From the NCBI GenBank assembly GCA_963708725.1, contig CAVPTL010000008.1, positions 822,594-886,593 of the forward strand: DNA of 64,000 nt, read 5' to 3'. Under the pieces are notes generated by a model. It made no database searches. It was not told where the DNA came from and saw only the letters and a program-made list of their open reading frames with translations. The position numbers and the translations under genes were made by a program. This stretch comes from CAVPTL01 sp963708725 (GTDB lineage: Bacteria > Actinomycetota > Thermoleophilia > Gaiellales > JAICJC01). Shown here in pieces: positions 26,247-33,585 of the stretch (positions within the stretch are counted from its first letter, which is position 1; each line of letters opens with the position of its first letter).

Positions 26247-26398
26247 CCAGGCTGGCCCTCGCCGCCTCTGGCGGCGTCCCACGTGGTGATGCGGTGCTCA
26301 ACGTGCCTTTGGCACGCCTCCGCTCCGCTCACCACTCGATCCTTGCCAGAGCCGCCGAGGTCTGCGCCTGGGGTGCCTGGCGCACCCGGGGGTTGGCG
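26247..26398. other. 152-bp non-coding segment bracketed by two palindromic repeats
   Basis: GC-rich spacer between queF and queD. It contains short inverted motifs (GTGCCTTTGGCAC near 26299-26311 and GGTGCCTGGCGCACC near 26372-26386, the latter resembling the core of the flanking palindrome). No gene, promoter or family match is visible. Confidence 0.5.
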
Positions 26399-26429
26399 TG
26401 AATAAATGGTGCCTGGCACCATTTATTCA
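26399..26429. repeat. Palindromic 3'-end repeat, copy 3
   Basis: Perfect 31-bp palindrome, arm TGAATAAATGGTGCC with central T (the orientation opposite to copy 2). It contains the TAA stop (26425-26423) of queD on the minus strand. Confidence 0.95.
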
Positions 26430-26791
26430 CCTGCGTAGGTGCAGCCGCTGGTGCAGGTTTCGCGGACCACGATCTTGCTGAGCAGCGGCAGTGTTGGTGC
26501 GATCCGCTCCCAGATCCAGATGGCGAGGTTCTCGCTGGTCGGCGAGGTCTCGAGGCCGGGGATCTCGTTCAGGTAGCGGTGATCCAGAAGTGCGCCGATC
26601 GGCTCCCAGGCGGCGGTGATGTCGGCGAAGTCGATCACCCACCCGGTGTGATCGTCGATCGGCCCGCGCACGTGCACCTCGACCTTGAACGAGTGTCCGT
26701 GAAGCCGGGCGCACTTGTGCTCGGCGGGCAGATTTCGCAGCTGGTGGGCCGCTTCGAACCCGAACTCCTTGAAGATCTCGGCCGAGCTCAT
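26423..26791 (-). CDS. queD: 6-carboxy-5,6,7,8-tetrahydropterin synthase
   Basis: 122 residues. Converts 7,8-dihydroneopterin triphosphate to 6-carboxytetrahydropterin, the first committed step to preQ0. Zinc ligands are in FEAAHQLRN and LHGHSFKVEV, the catalytic Cys27 in AEHKC, and LLDHRYLNE and the ETSPTSENLAIWIWE substrate loop are present. ATG 26791 overlaps the queE stop by four bases. Its own stop is supplied by palindromic repeat copy 3. Confidence 0.94.
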   Translation of the reverse strand: MSSAEIFKEFGFEAAHQLRNLPAEHKCARLHGHSFKVEVHVRGPIDDHTGWVIDFADITAAWEPIGALLDHRYLNEIPGLETSPTSENLAIWIWERIAPTLPLLSKIVVRETCTSGCTYAGE

Positions 26792-27429
26792 CGCAGCCCC
26801 ACCACCTTGTGCGTCTGGAGGCTCAGCCGCCACTGCGGGTGCTCCAGGCAGTAGGCGATTGCCAGCTCGGTGTTTCGCTCGACCTCCGGCCCGTCCATCG
26901 GCTGTAGGAAGAAGTGAGCGAAGTCGGCGTCGGCGAACCGTTCCGGCCGGGCGGTGTCCTGGGGGTACACGAGCTTCAGCTCGTCCCCGCGCAGCAGCAC
27001 CGTCTCCGACCCGCCCTTGGGGCTGACGCACACCCAGTCGAGTCCCGGGGGAGGCTGGAGGGTGCCGTTGGTCTCGACCGCGACCTCGAAGCCGTGGTCG
27101 TGCAGCGCGGCGATCAGGTCGGGATCGATCTGAAGCAGCGGCTCGCCGCCGGTGCAGACGACCAGCCTCCGGGAGCGGCCGTTGGCGTCGGCGGGCCAGT
27201 GGCCGGCAATCGTCTGGGCGAGCTCGGCCGCGGTTGTGTACTTGCCGCCGGCGGTGCCGTCGGTGCCGACGAAGTCGGTGTCGCAGAAGCTGCACACCGC
27301 GGTCGCGCGATCCTGCTCGCGCCCGGTCCACAGGTTGCATCCTGCGAACCGGCAGAAGACGGCGGGGCGCCCGGTGTTCGCGCCCTCTCCCTGCAGCGTG
27401 TAGAAGATCTCTTTGACCGCGTAGCTCAC
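26788..27429 (-). CDS. queE: 7-carboxy-7-deazaguanine synthase
   Basis: 213 residues. Radical-SAM enzyme that contracts the ring of 6-carboxytetrahydropterin. The N-terminus VKEIFYTLQGEGANTGRPAVFCRFAGCNLW and the late CSFC give the atypical long-spaced cluster motif of QueE. VVCTGGEPLLQ and VETNGT follow as in the family. It overlaps both queC (upstream) and queD (downstream) by four bases, so the three are translationally coupled. Confidence 0.94.
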   Translation of the reverse strand: MSYAVKEIFYTLQGEGANTGRPAVFCRFAGCNLWTGREQDRATAVCSFCDTDFVGTDGTAGGKYTTAAELAQTIAGHWPADANGRSRRLVVCTGGEPLLQIDPDLIAALHDHGFEVAVETNGTLQPPPGLDWVCVSPKGGSETVLLRGDELKLVYPQDTARPERFADADFAHFFLQPMDGPEVERNTELAIAYCLEHPQWRLSLQTHKVVGLR

Positions 27430-28130
27430 GCCGGCTCCAGCGCGCCGGGGGCATAGGCGGTCGGATCGGCCACTCCGGCGGCCGCAAACCCACGCCGGCG
27501 AAGCACGCAGCTGTCGCAGTGCCCGCAGGCCAGCCCGTCGCCGTCGGGGTCATAGCAGCTGTGGGTCTGGGCGTAGTCGACCCCAAGCTCGAGCCCGCGG
27601 CGGATGATCTGCTCCTTGGTCATCTGCATCAGCGGCGTCTGGATCCGCAGCCGCGCGCCCTCCACCCCGGCCTTGGTGGCGAGATTCGCCATCGCCTCGA
27701 AGGCCTCGATGTACTCCGGCCGGCAGTCGGGATAGCCGCTGTAGTCGAGCGAGTTGACACCCACGAAGATGTCGTCGGCGCCGCGCACCTCCGCCAGCCC
27801 GAGCGCGAACGACAGGAAGATCGTGTTTCGGGCGGGGACGTAGGTGACCGGGATCGTGCCATCGTCCGGCCGATCCTTGGGCACGTCGATGTCAGCGGTC
27901 AGCGCCGATCCGCCGAACGCGCGCAGGTCGATGTCGAGGATCACGTGGCTTTCGACGTTCGCGGCTGTCGCGATCCGTGCGGCGGCCTCGAGTTCGTGCT
28001 GGTGGCGCTGCCCGTACCGGAAGCTGAGCCCGTGAACGGCGTACCCCTCGCGCTGGGCGATCGCCAGCACCGTGGTCGAATCGAGACCGCCGCTGAGCAA
28101 CACAACCGCTGGTTTTCGGGGAAAACTCAT
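27426..28130 (-). CDS. queC: 7-cyano-7-deazaguanine synthase
   Basis: 234 residues. ATP-dependent conversion of 7-carboxy-7-deazaguanine to preQ0. PP-loop SGGLDSTT near residue 14, VNSLDYSGYPDCRPEY, and the C-terminal zinc site with four cysteines (HSCYDP, ACGHCDSC). ATG 28130 is chosen because CATACT lies 7 nt upstream and the protein then starts just before the PP-loop strand. Confidence 0.95.
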   Translation of the reverse strand: MSFPRKPAVVLLSGGLDSTTVLAIAQREGYAVHGLSFRYGQRHQHELEAAARIATAANVESHVILDIDLRAFGGSALTADIDVPKDRPDDGTIPVTYVPARNTIFLSFALGLAEVRGADDIFVGVNSLDYSGYPDCRPEYIEAFEAMANLATKAGVEGARLRIQTPLMQMTKEQIIRRGLELGVDYAQTHSCYDPDGDGLACGHCDSCVLRRRGFAAAGVADPTAYAPGALEPA

Positions 28131-28137
28131 CGTCCGT

Positions 28138-28143
28138 AGTATG
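28138..28143 (-). promoter_or_regulatory. Leaderless promoter of queC-queE-queD (-10 CATACT)
   Basis: CATACT on the minus strand is followed by 7 nt and ATG 28130 of queC; no Shine-Dalgarno is present. The divergent fumC gene lies on the other side and has its own GGAGG. Confidence 0.45.
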
Positions 28144-28195
28144 CCCGCGCTGTTCGAGGCTAGGCTCTGGGCAGAGACCACTATGGAGGCGTGAG

Positions 28196-29512
28196 ATGGC
28201 AGAGCTTTGGGGCGGAGAGACCCGCAAGGCGGTTGAGAATTTCCCGGTGTCGGGTGAGCCGATCCCGGCGGGAGTCGTGCATTGGCTGGGTCGGATCAAG
28301 GCCGCCTCGGCGCGGGTGAACGCCGAGCTGGGGCTGCTGGACGCGGCCAAGGCCGAGCGGATCGCCGCCGCCGCCGATCAGATCGCGGCCGGTGAGCACG
28401 ACGATCAGTTTCCCATCGACGTGTTCCAGACCGGCTCGGGCACGTCCTCCAACATGAACGCCAACGAAGTGATCGCAAGTCTCGCGGGCGACGGCATCCA
28501 CCCCAACGACGACGTCAACATGGGCCAGTCGTCCAACGACGTGTTCCCGTCGGCCGTGCATCTGGCCGCGCTCGACCGAAGCGTCAACGATCTGCTGCCC
28601 GCGCTCGACACCCTGGCGTCCTCGCTCGAGGCCAAGGCGGTCGAGTTCACCGACGTGGTCAAGTCAGGGCGCACGCACCTGATGGACGCCGTTCCGATCA
28701 CGCTCGGCCAGGAGTTCGCCGGCTACGCCGCCCAGGTGCGCGAGGGCACCCGGCGGGTGGGCAACAGCCTCACCGGCGTGGGCCAGATCCCGCTTGGCGG
28801 TACCGCGGTCGGCAACGGCTTGAATACGCATCCCGAGTTCGCGGCGCGCGTGCGCAAGCGGCTGATTGCCGACTCGGGGCTCGAGATCATGGCGCCCGCC
28901 GACCCGTTCGAGGCCCAGGCCAATCGCGACGGTCTGGTGGAGGCATCCGGCGCCCTCAAATCGGTGGCCGTATCGCTCACCAAGATCGCCAACGATCTGC
29001 GCTGGATGGGGTCGGGGCCGCGCTCGGGGATCTCCGAGATCGTCATCCCCGAGTTGCAGAAGGGCTCCTCGATCATGCCCGGCAAGGTCAACCCGGTGAT
29101 CCCCGAGGTCGTGTGCCAGGTGTCGGCCCAGGTGATCGGAAACGACACGGCCATCACCGTCGGCGGGCTCCAGGGCAACTTCGAGCTGAACGTCCAGATC
29201 CCACTGATCGCCCGTAACCTGCTGCAGTCGATCGGCCTGCTGGCCTCGGCGTCGCGTCTGTTCGCCTCGCGCTGTATCGACGGCATCGAGGTCAACGTGG
29301 CCGGGGCCAAGCGCTCGGGCGAGTCGACGCTCGTGATCTCGACGGCGCTCAACCCCTACATCGGCTATGACCGGGTGGCGGCGATCGTCAAGGACACCGT
29401 CGACTCTGGCCGCTCGCTGCGCGAGGTCGCGCGCGAGCACGGGGTGGAGGATTCGGTGCTCGACGAGGCGCTGAATCTGCGGAAGATCGCGGCCGGAAAC
29501 CAGGAGATCTAG
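28196..29512 (+). CDS. fumC: Class II fumarate hydratase
   Basis: 438 residues, slightly shorter than usual (about 460) because the N-terminus is trimmed before the ETRKAVENFPVSGEPIP segment. Interconverts fumarate and malate in the TCA cycle. Superfamily signature GSSIMPGKVNPVIPE, catalytic-His region GRTHLMDAVPITLGQEF, and TGSGTSSNMNANEVIA are intact. ATG 28196 follows GGAGG with 6-nt spacing. Confidence 0.95.
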   Translation: MAELWGGETRKAVENFPVSGEPIPAGVVHWLGRIKAASARVNAELGLLDAAKAERIAAAADQIAAGEHDDQFPIDVFQTGSGTSSNMNANEVIASLAGDGIHPNDDVNMGQSSNDVFPSAVHLAALDRSVNDLLPALDTLASSLEAKAVEFTDVVKSGRTHLMDAVPITLGQEFAGYAAQVREGTRRVGNSLTGVGQIPLGGTAVGNGLNTHPEFAARVRKRLIADSGLEIMAPADPFEAQANRDGLVEASGALKSVAVSLTKIANDLRWMGSGPRSGISEIVIPELQKGSSIMPGKVNPVIPEVVCQVSAQVIGNDTAITVGGLQGNFELNVQIPLIARNLLQSIGLLASASRLFASRCIDGIEVNVAGAKRSGESTLVISTALNPYIGYDRVAAIVKDTVDSGRSLREVAREHGVEDSVLDEALNLRKIAAGNQEI

Positions 29513-30232
29513 ATGGACGTCCTGGTGCTCCAGCACGTTGCGTGTGAGCCTCCCGGCGAGTTCGAGGATGTGCTGACCGAGCGCGGTGCGCGCATCCATC
29601 GGGTCGAACTGGACGAGGGCGAACCGCTTCCACAGGGGCGGTCGTTTGACGCGATCGTGGCCATGGGCGGCCCGATGTCGGTCAACGACGAGGCTGAGCT
29701 TCCCTGGCTGGTCGGCGAGAAGGCCCTTATCCGAGACGCGGTGGAGTCTGGCACCCCGTTTTGGGGCGCATGCCTGGGAGTCCAACTGCTCGCATCGAGT
29801 CTCGGCGCCCGGGTGTATGCCGGCGAGACCCCCGAGGTCGGCGTGCTCTCGGTCGAGCTCACCGACGAGGGGCGCGCCGATCCGGTCTTCGCCGGGCTGC
29901 CGCCGCAATTCCCCACGCTTCAGTGGCATGGCGATACGTTCGACCTGCCCGCCGGCGCGGTGCGGCTGGCGTCGTCCCCGGCCTATCCCAATCAGGCCTT
30001 CCGCTACGGGCCGCGGGCCTACGGCGTGCAGTTCCACGTCGAGGTGTCCGAGGCGATGGCGGCGGAGTGGGGACAGATCCCCGAGTACGTGCAGTACGCC
30101 CAAACGACGCTGGGAGACGGGGGTATCGACCGGCTGCTGGGCGACTTCTCGGCGAACCGCGACGCGATGCTCGGACACGCGCGCACGATGTTCGAGGCCT
30201 GGGTTGAGCACGCCGTCGCCGTCACCCGATAA
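29513..30232 (+). CDS. Class I glutamine amidotransferase-like protein
   Basis: 239 residues. GMP-synthase-type glutaminase domain on its own. The triad is visible: Cys87 in GACLGVQLLA, His175 and Glu177 in GVQFHVEVS. MGGPMSVNDEAELPWL is typical of the stand-alone subfamily often annotated as GMP synthase-like. The amido acceptor is unknown. The ATG directly follows the fumC stop and AGGAG lies upstream inside fumC. Confidence 0.85.
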   Translation: MDVLVLQHVACEPPGEFEDVLTERGARIHRVELDEGEPLPQGRSFDAIVAMGGPMSVNDEAELPWLVGEKALIRDAVESGTPFWGACLGVQLLASSLGARVYAGETPEVGVLSVELTDEGRADPVFAGLPPQFPTLQWHGDTFDLPAGAVRLASSPAYPNQAFRYGPRAYGVQFHVEVSEAMAAEWGQIPEYVQYAQTTLGDGGIDRLLGDFSANRDAMLGHARTMFEAWVEHAVAVTR

Positions 30233-30239
30233 CCGTTTC

Positions 30240-30569
30240 ATGGCGGTGCGCTACGTCGTGCGCGAGTCGGAGGAGTTGACGCTCTCAGACGACGGCGTGC
30301 GGCGGTTTCTGGCCCTGCGAGACGAGGGCCGAAGCGCCTCCGAGATCGGATCTGAACTCGGCCTGGAGCCCGAAGCGGTGAGTGAGCTGGTCAAGGCCGA
30401 CGAGGCTCAGGCGGTGGCCCACAGGATCGCGACCGGCGAGGAGCCGATGTATCCCGTGCCGGGGCCGGGCGAGCAGATCGTCGACACCCGGTCGGGATCA
30501 GCGACCGTCCCGCTGATCGCGCTTGGGGTGATCTTCGTCATCATCCTGATCTATCTCGCTTTGCGGTGA
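30240..30569 (+). CDS. Small hypothetical protein with C-terminal membrane anchor
   Basis: 109 residues. The N-terminal part has a helix-turn-helix-like stretch (FLALRDEGRSASEIGSELGLEPEAVSELVKADE), then a Pro/Gly linker (MYPVPGPGEQ) and a single C-terminal transmembrane helix (ATVPLIALGVIFVIILIYLALR). No family is recognised. A tail-anchored protein with an HTH-like domain is unusual but the HTH call is tentative. ATG 30240 is 7 nt after the amidotransferase stop; its TGA stop is the first triplet of palindromic repeat copy 4. Confidence 0.65.
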   Translation: MAVRYVVRESEELTLSDDGVRRFLALRDEGRSASEIGSELGLEPEAVSELVKADEAQAVAHRIATGEEPMYPVPGPGEQIVDTRSGSATVPLIALGVIFVIILIYLALR

Positions 30570-30595
30570 ATAACGGTGCCTGGCACCGTTATTCA
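30567..30595. repeat. Palindromic 3'-end repeat, copy 4 (29-bp variant)
   Basis: Perfect palindrome with 14-bp arm TGAATAACGGTGCC and central T. Compared with the 31-bp copies, AATGG is replaced by CGG in both arms, so the change is compensated and symmetry is kept. It supplies TGA to the gene on the left and TAA (30591-30589) to the GNAT gene on the right. Confidence 0.93.
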
Positions 30596-31065
30596 CCCAG
30601 CAGCTTGACCATGCCGAGCGAGGTCTCTTCGAACTCGAGCGAGCGGTAGAGGGCGTGGGCAACGCGGTTGGTTGGCCACACGTTCAGCTCGATCCGGTCA
30701 AGGCCACGGGCGCGGGCCTCGTCCTCGACCATCAACATCGCCTCACGTCCGAAGCCACGGCCGCGCTCGGCCTGGGTGATGTCGAGCCGGTAGACGTACA
30801 GGCGAGCCCGACCGTCGACGCGCTCCTCGGCGATCCACAGCTGCCCAACCGCCGATCCGTCCTCGTCCTCGAACACGTAGACGCTGTGGTTGGGCGTCTC
30901 AACGCCGTCTGGCAGGAGCTGGGCGAAGCTGGTTGCCGCCTTGGCGGCCGCCTGCTCGGGGCTGAGGCGCAGGGCGTGCTCGATCTCCCTGGCGTAGGTC
31001 TCGGCCGACGAGGCTTTCCAGATCTCGAATTCGGCGGCGGTCATCGGCCGCTTGCGCAGGCTCAT
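30589..31065 (-). CDS. GNAT family N-acetyltransferase
   Basis: 158 residues. GCN5-related acetyltransferase fold with the acetyl-CoA loop in ITQAERGRGFGREAMLMVEDEARARG and the C-terminal ELNVWPTNRVAHALYRSLEFEE. Substrate unknown. ATG 31065 overlaps the stop of the upstream alpha/beta-hydrolase gene (ATGA), so the two are translated together. Its TAA stop lies within palindromic repeat copy 4. Confidence 0.85.
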   Translation of the reverse strand: MSLRKRPMTAAEFEIWKASSAETYAREIEHALRLSPEQAAAKAATSFAQLLPDGVETPNHSVYVFEDEDGSAVGQLWIAEERVDGRARLYVYRLDITQAERGRGFGREAMLMVEDEARARGLDRIELNVWPTNRVAHALYRSLEFEETSLGMVKLLGE

Positions 31066-31853
31066 GCAGGCGTCGCTGTCAGCACGAACTCCCGTACCAG
31101 CGCGCTCGTCTCGGCCAGCGCATCCCACAGCACGGCGTGACCTCCGGGAACGGTCTCGACCCGGCCACGGCGAAGCTCCGCCTCGGCCTGGTCGACCTCG
31201 TCCTCGCTCACCAGCTCTGACTCCTCGCCGCGGATGATCAGCGTGGGACACACCACCGCGCGCAGATCGGGCGGGGACTCCGCCGCGTGCGAGAGCGCGG
31301 AGGCTGCCGCTTCGCGGCTGTAGCGGTACCGATAGAGACCGTCTTCGCCCGCAACCAGATGCTCGGCCATCTCCTCTTCCAGCAGTGCGCTGGGAGTGTG
31401 CATCAGCCCCGATTCGCTTCGCTCCGCCTCGATCGCGTCGCTGATCGTGGCAAAGCCGCCTCGTCCTCGCTCGCGTTCGGCCAGGAGCAGCAGGGTGGTC
31501 GCCGGAGTCAGGATCAGCGGGTCGAGCAGCACCAGCGCGGTCGCGCGCTCGCCGTACTCACAGGCGTGTTCGACCGCGATCCGGGCGCCCAGTCCGTGCC
31601 CGATGATCGTCACCTGATCGACCCCGGAGGAGTCCAGCACGTGGTCGAGATCGGCGACGTGCTGGGCGGGCGTCTGAGGCCCCGACCACGGCGAGCGGCC
31701 GTGCCCGCGCAGGTCGTGGGCGACCACACGGCGGTTGGGCTCGAGCATCCGCGCCAGGCGCTCGAAACGGCGCGCGTGGCCACCGGTGGTGTGGACGCAC
31801 ACCACCGCCGGTAGGTCGTCAGCTCCCCACTTCAGCACCCGAAACCGTGTCAC
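31062..31853 (-). CDS. Alpha/beta-hydrolase fold protein lacking the nucleophile serine
   Basis: 263 residues. Clear alpha/beta-hydrolase: oxyanion region VCVHTTGGHARRF, RVVAHDLRGHGRSPW, and late His in VPGGHAVLWD. The nucleophile elbow, normally GHSxG, reads GHGLG at 85-89, so the expected Ser87 is Gly (codon GGA). This suggests a non-hydrolytic pseudoenzyme or an unusual mechanism, unless the base is a sequencing error. The start is GTG 31853, 8 nt after a TAGAAT box. Coupled to the GNAT gene. Confidence 0.78.
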   Translation of the reverse strand: MTRFRVLKWGADDLPAVVCVHTTGGHARRFERLARMLEPNRRVVAHDLRGHGRSPWSGPQTPAQHVADLDHVLDSSGVDQVTIIGHGLGARIAVEHACEYGERATALVLLDPLILTPATTLLLLAERERGRGGFATISDAIEAERSESGLMHTPSALLEEEMAEHLVAGEDGLYRYRYSREAAASALSHAAESPPDLRAVVCPTLIIRGEESELVSEDEVDQAEAELRRGRVETVPGGHAVLWDALAETSALVREFVLTATPA

Positions 31854-31880
31854 CGCGCAAGATTCTACGCGGTGACACGG
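31845..31880. promoter_or_regulatory. 13-bp inverted repeat surrounding the -10 box of the alpha/beta-hydrolase gene
   Basis: CCGTGTCACCGCG (31845-31857) and its exact reverse complement (31868-31880) flank a 10-nt spacer that holds the minus-strand -10 box TAGAAT (31867-31862). The left arm includes the GTG start codon 31853. It can be read as an operator closing the promoter or as the terminator hairpin of the permease gene ending at 31901; both may apply. Confidence 0.6.
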
Positions 31881-31900
31881 ATTTCAGGGAACTCAGTTGA

Positions 31901-33448
31901 TCAGTCGCCCGCTGCGGGAGCGATACCGCTGAGGTCTTCGTTGCCCTCGAGCGGCACCGTCACCATTGCGGCGCGGGTCTTGGCTCCGGCCCAGTAGAAG
32001 GCCATGCCCGCCAGGAACGTCACGCCGATTGCGATCAGCGAGATCAGCTCGTATTTGAGCCGCGAAACGTCCGTCGGCAGGTCGGCGTTATTCAGGAACT
32101 GCCCGTCCAGGAACCCGGGGAAGATCGCCACAATCGAGGCGAACACCGCCCAGGCGGTGGTCAGGATCGTGCACACCCATACCCCGGCCATGCCACCCGG
32201 GACGCGATACGGACGATGCACGTCGGGATGTGACATCCGCAGTTTCGCCAGGCACGGGAAGATCACGATGTAGGAGATCGTGGTGAACGTCAGCACCACG
32301 CCGATCATCACGTTGAACGCGGAAGCAGCGCTTCCCGACGTCAACACCGACGCGATGATGAACACGATCGTCGAGAGGCAGCCGGACAGGAAGTTCACGT
32401 TGACCGGCGTTCCCAGCTTCGCCGAGAAGTTGCCCATGATGCGCGGGCCGGCACCGTCGTAGCAGGCAACGGCCTGGCTACGGTCGGAGCCCATCAGCCA
32501 CGTGCATGCGCTCGAAACCAACGCCAGGATGAACATCACCGCGGCGATCTTGATCATGACGTCGGCGGCGCCACCGTACACACCGTTGAACACGGTCGCG
32601 ACGGCGTCGAGGAATGCCGAAACGCCCTTGCCCTTGATGTCGGCCGGCGGAATCACCGAGATGATTGCCAGCACGGGCAGGCCGTACAGCAGGATCGCGG
32701 TGACGCACGCCCGCAGCACGGTGACGGGAACGTCCTTCTGCGCATCCTTCATCTCGTCGCCCGCTGCGTTGGGCAGCTCGAAACCGACGTAGTTGAAGAA
32801 GAGCAGTGGTGCCAGCGCGATGAACTCGGTCCATGTCGGGCTGAAGTCGCCGCCCGACGGGAAGTGCAGGCCGTGCTTGATGGCGTAGACGACGGTCGTG
32901 ATCGAGAACAGGCCGATCACGAGAATCCGGCACCACGCCCCCAGCGTCGGGATCCACTTGCCGATTCCGAACGACAGGATGGCCGAATACACCGAGAACC
33001 AGATGAACGCCAGTCCGACGACGTAGTAGACCACCGAGCCGTTGTCGAAGTTGTAGAAGTAGCCCTGGATCGCGGCACAACACAGCAGTGCCAGCGTGGC
33101 GCCGATCCAGATCGGGTTCGAGAACCAGTAGAACACGGCGTTGATGGCCGCGGTCAGACGGCCGAAGGCCATCCGCGTCCAGATGTAGGCGCCACCTTCC
33201 TCGGTGAATGCCGCGCCGAGTTCGGCTGTCAGTAGGGCGTACGGAACGAAGAAGAAAACTGCCAGGAAGAGCAGCCACAGGAAGCCTTGGGCTCCGTTGG
33301 CGGCAACCTGGCCGAGCGTATCCACACCGACGATGGTGCAGATCAGAAAGAAGTAGATGTCGAATCGGCTGAAGTGCTTTTGCAGCTTCGCCTTCTCCTC
33401 GACCGCTGCAGACGTCGTTTGTTCGACGAATTGGTCTGATGCAGCCAA
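31901..33448 (-). CDS. APC-family amino-acid permease
   Basis: 515 residues, about twelve transmembrane helices. The first helix pair (FLICTIVGVDTLGQVAANGAQGFLWLLFLAVFFFVPYALLTAELGAAFTEEGGAYIWTRMAFG) is characteristic of APC transporters in the glutamate/GABA antiporter and YjeM/YgjI group; the LPNAAGDEMKDAQKDVPVTVLRA loop is also typical. Substrate unknown. The start is TTG 33448: AAAGGAGG (33461-33454) sits 5 nt upstream, which no upstream GTG can match. Own promoter at 33552-33524. Confidence 0.87.
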   Translation of the reverse strand: MAASDQFVEQTTSAAVEEKAKLQKHFSRFDIYFFLICTIVGVDTLGQVAANGAQGFLWLLFLAVFFFVPYALLTAELGAAFTEEGGAYIWTRMAFGRLTAAINAVFYWFSNPIWIGATLALLCCAAIQGYFYNFDNGSVVYYVVGLAFIWFSVYSAILSFGIGKWIPTLGAWCRILVIGLFSITTVVYAIKHGLHFPSGGDFSPTWTEFIALAPLLFFNYVGFELPNAAGDEMKDAQKDVPVTVLRACVTAILLYGLPVLAIISVIPPADIKGKGVSAFLDAVATVFNGVYGGAADVMIKIAAVMFILALVSSACTWLMGSDRSQAVACYDGAGPRIMGNFSAKLGTPVNVNFLSGCLSTIVFIIASVLTSGSAASAFNVMIGVVLTFTTISYIVIFPCLAKLRMSHPDVHRPYRVPGGMAGVWVCTILTTAWAVFASIVAIFPGFLDGQFLNNADLPTDVSRLKYELISLIAIGVTFLAGMAFYWAGAKTRAAMVTVPLEGNEDLSGIAPAAGD

Positions 33449-33453
33449 CGCAG

Positions 33454-33461
33454 CCTCCTTT
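33454..33461 (-). promoter_or_regulatory. Strong Shine-Dalgarno setting a TTG start
   Basis: AAAGGAGG on the minus strand, 5 nt before TTG 33448. It decides the permease start against a GTG at 33541 that lies between the -35 and -10 boxes. Confidence 0.75.
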
Positions 33462-33523
33462 GACGGATCGGTGCGAAGCCCAGCCCACGTTCTCCCAGGC
33501 TTCACATCTTTGAGCGGAGCGTC

Positions 33524-33552
33524 AGTATCTCTAACTTTCACCGTTCAGGCAA
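33524..33552 (-). promoter_or_regulatory. Sigma-70-type promoter of the permease gene
   Basis: Minus strand: -35 TTGCCT (33552-33547), 17-nt spacer, -10 GATACT (33529-33524). Predicted start near 33517 gives a leader of about 70 nt carrying a Shine-Dalgarno. Confidence 0.6.
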
Positions 33553-33558
33553 GAGAAC

Positions 33559-33572
33559 GTGACACATGTCAC
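33559..33572. promoter_or_regulatory. CRP/GlxR-like palindrome upstream of the permease promoter
   Basis: GTGACACATGTCAC is a perfect GTGA-N6-TCAC palindrome, the half-site arrangement of CRP/FNR-family regulators (GlxR in corynebacteria). It lies 6 bp upstream of the -35, centred about 49 bp before the predicted transcript start. Confidence 0.55.
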
Positions 33573-33585
33573 AACACGCGCTGAT

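Noticed and set aside
28664..30241. 525-codon minus-strand frame opposite fumC and the amidotransferase
   Set aside because: Antisense shadow of two strongly conserved plus-strand genes; its sequence shows no domain.
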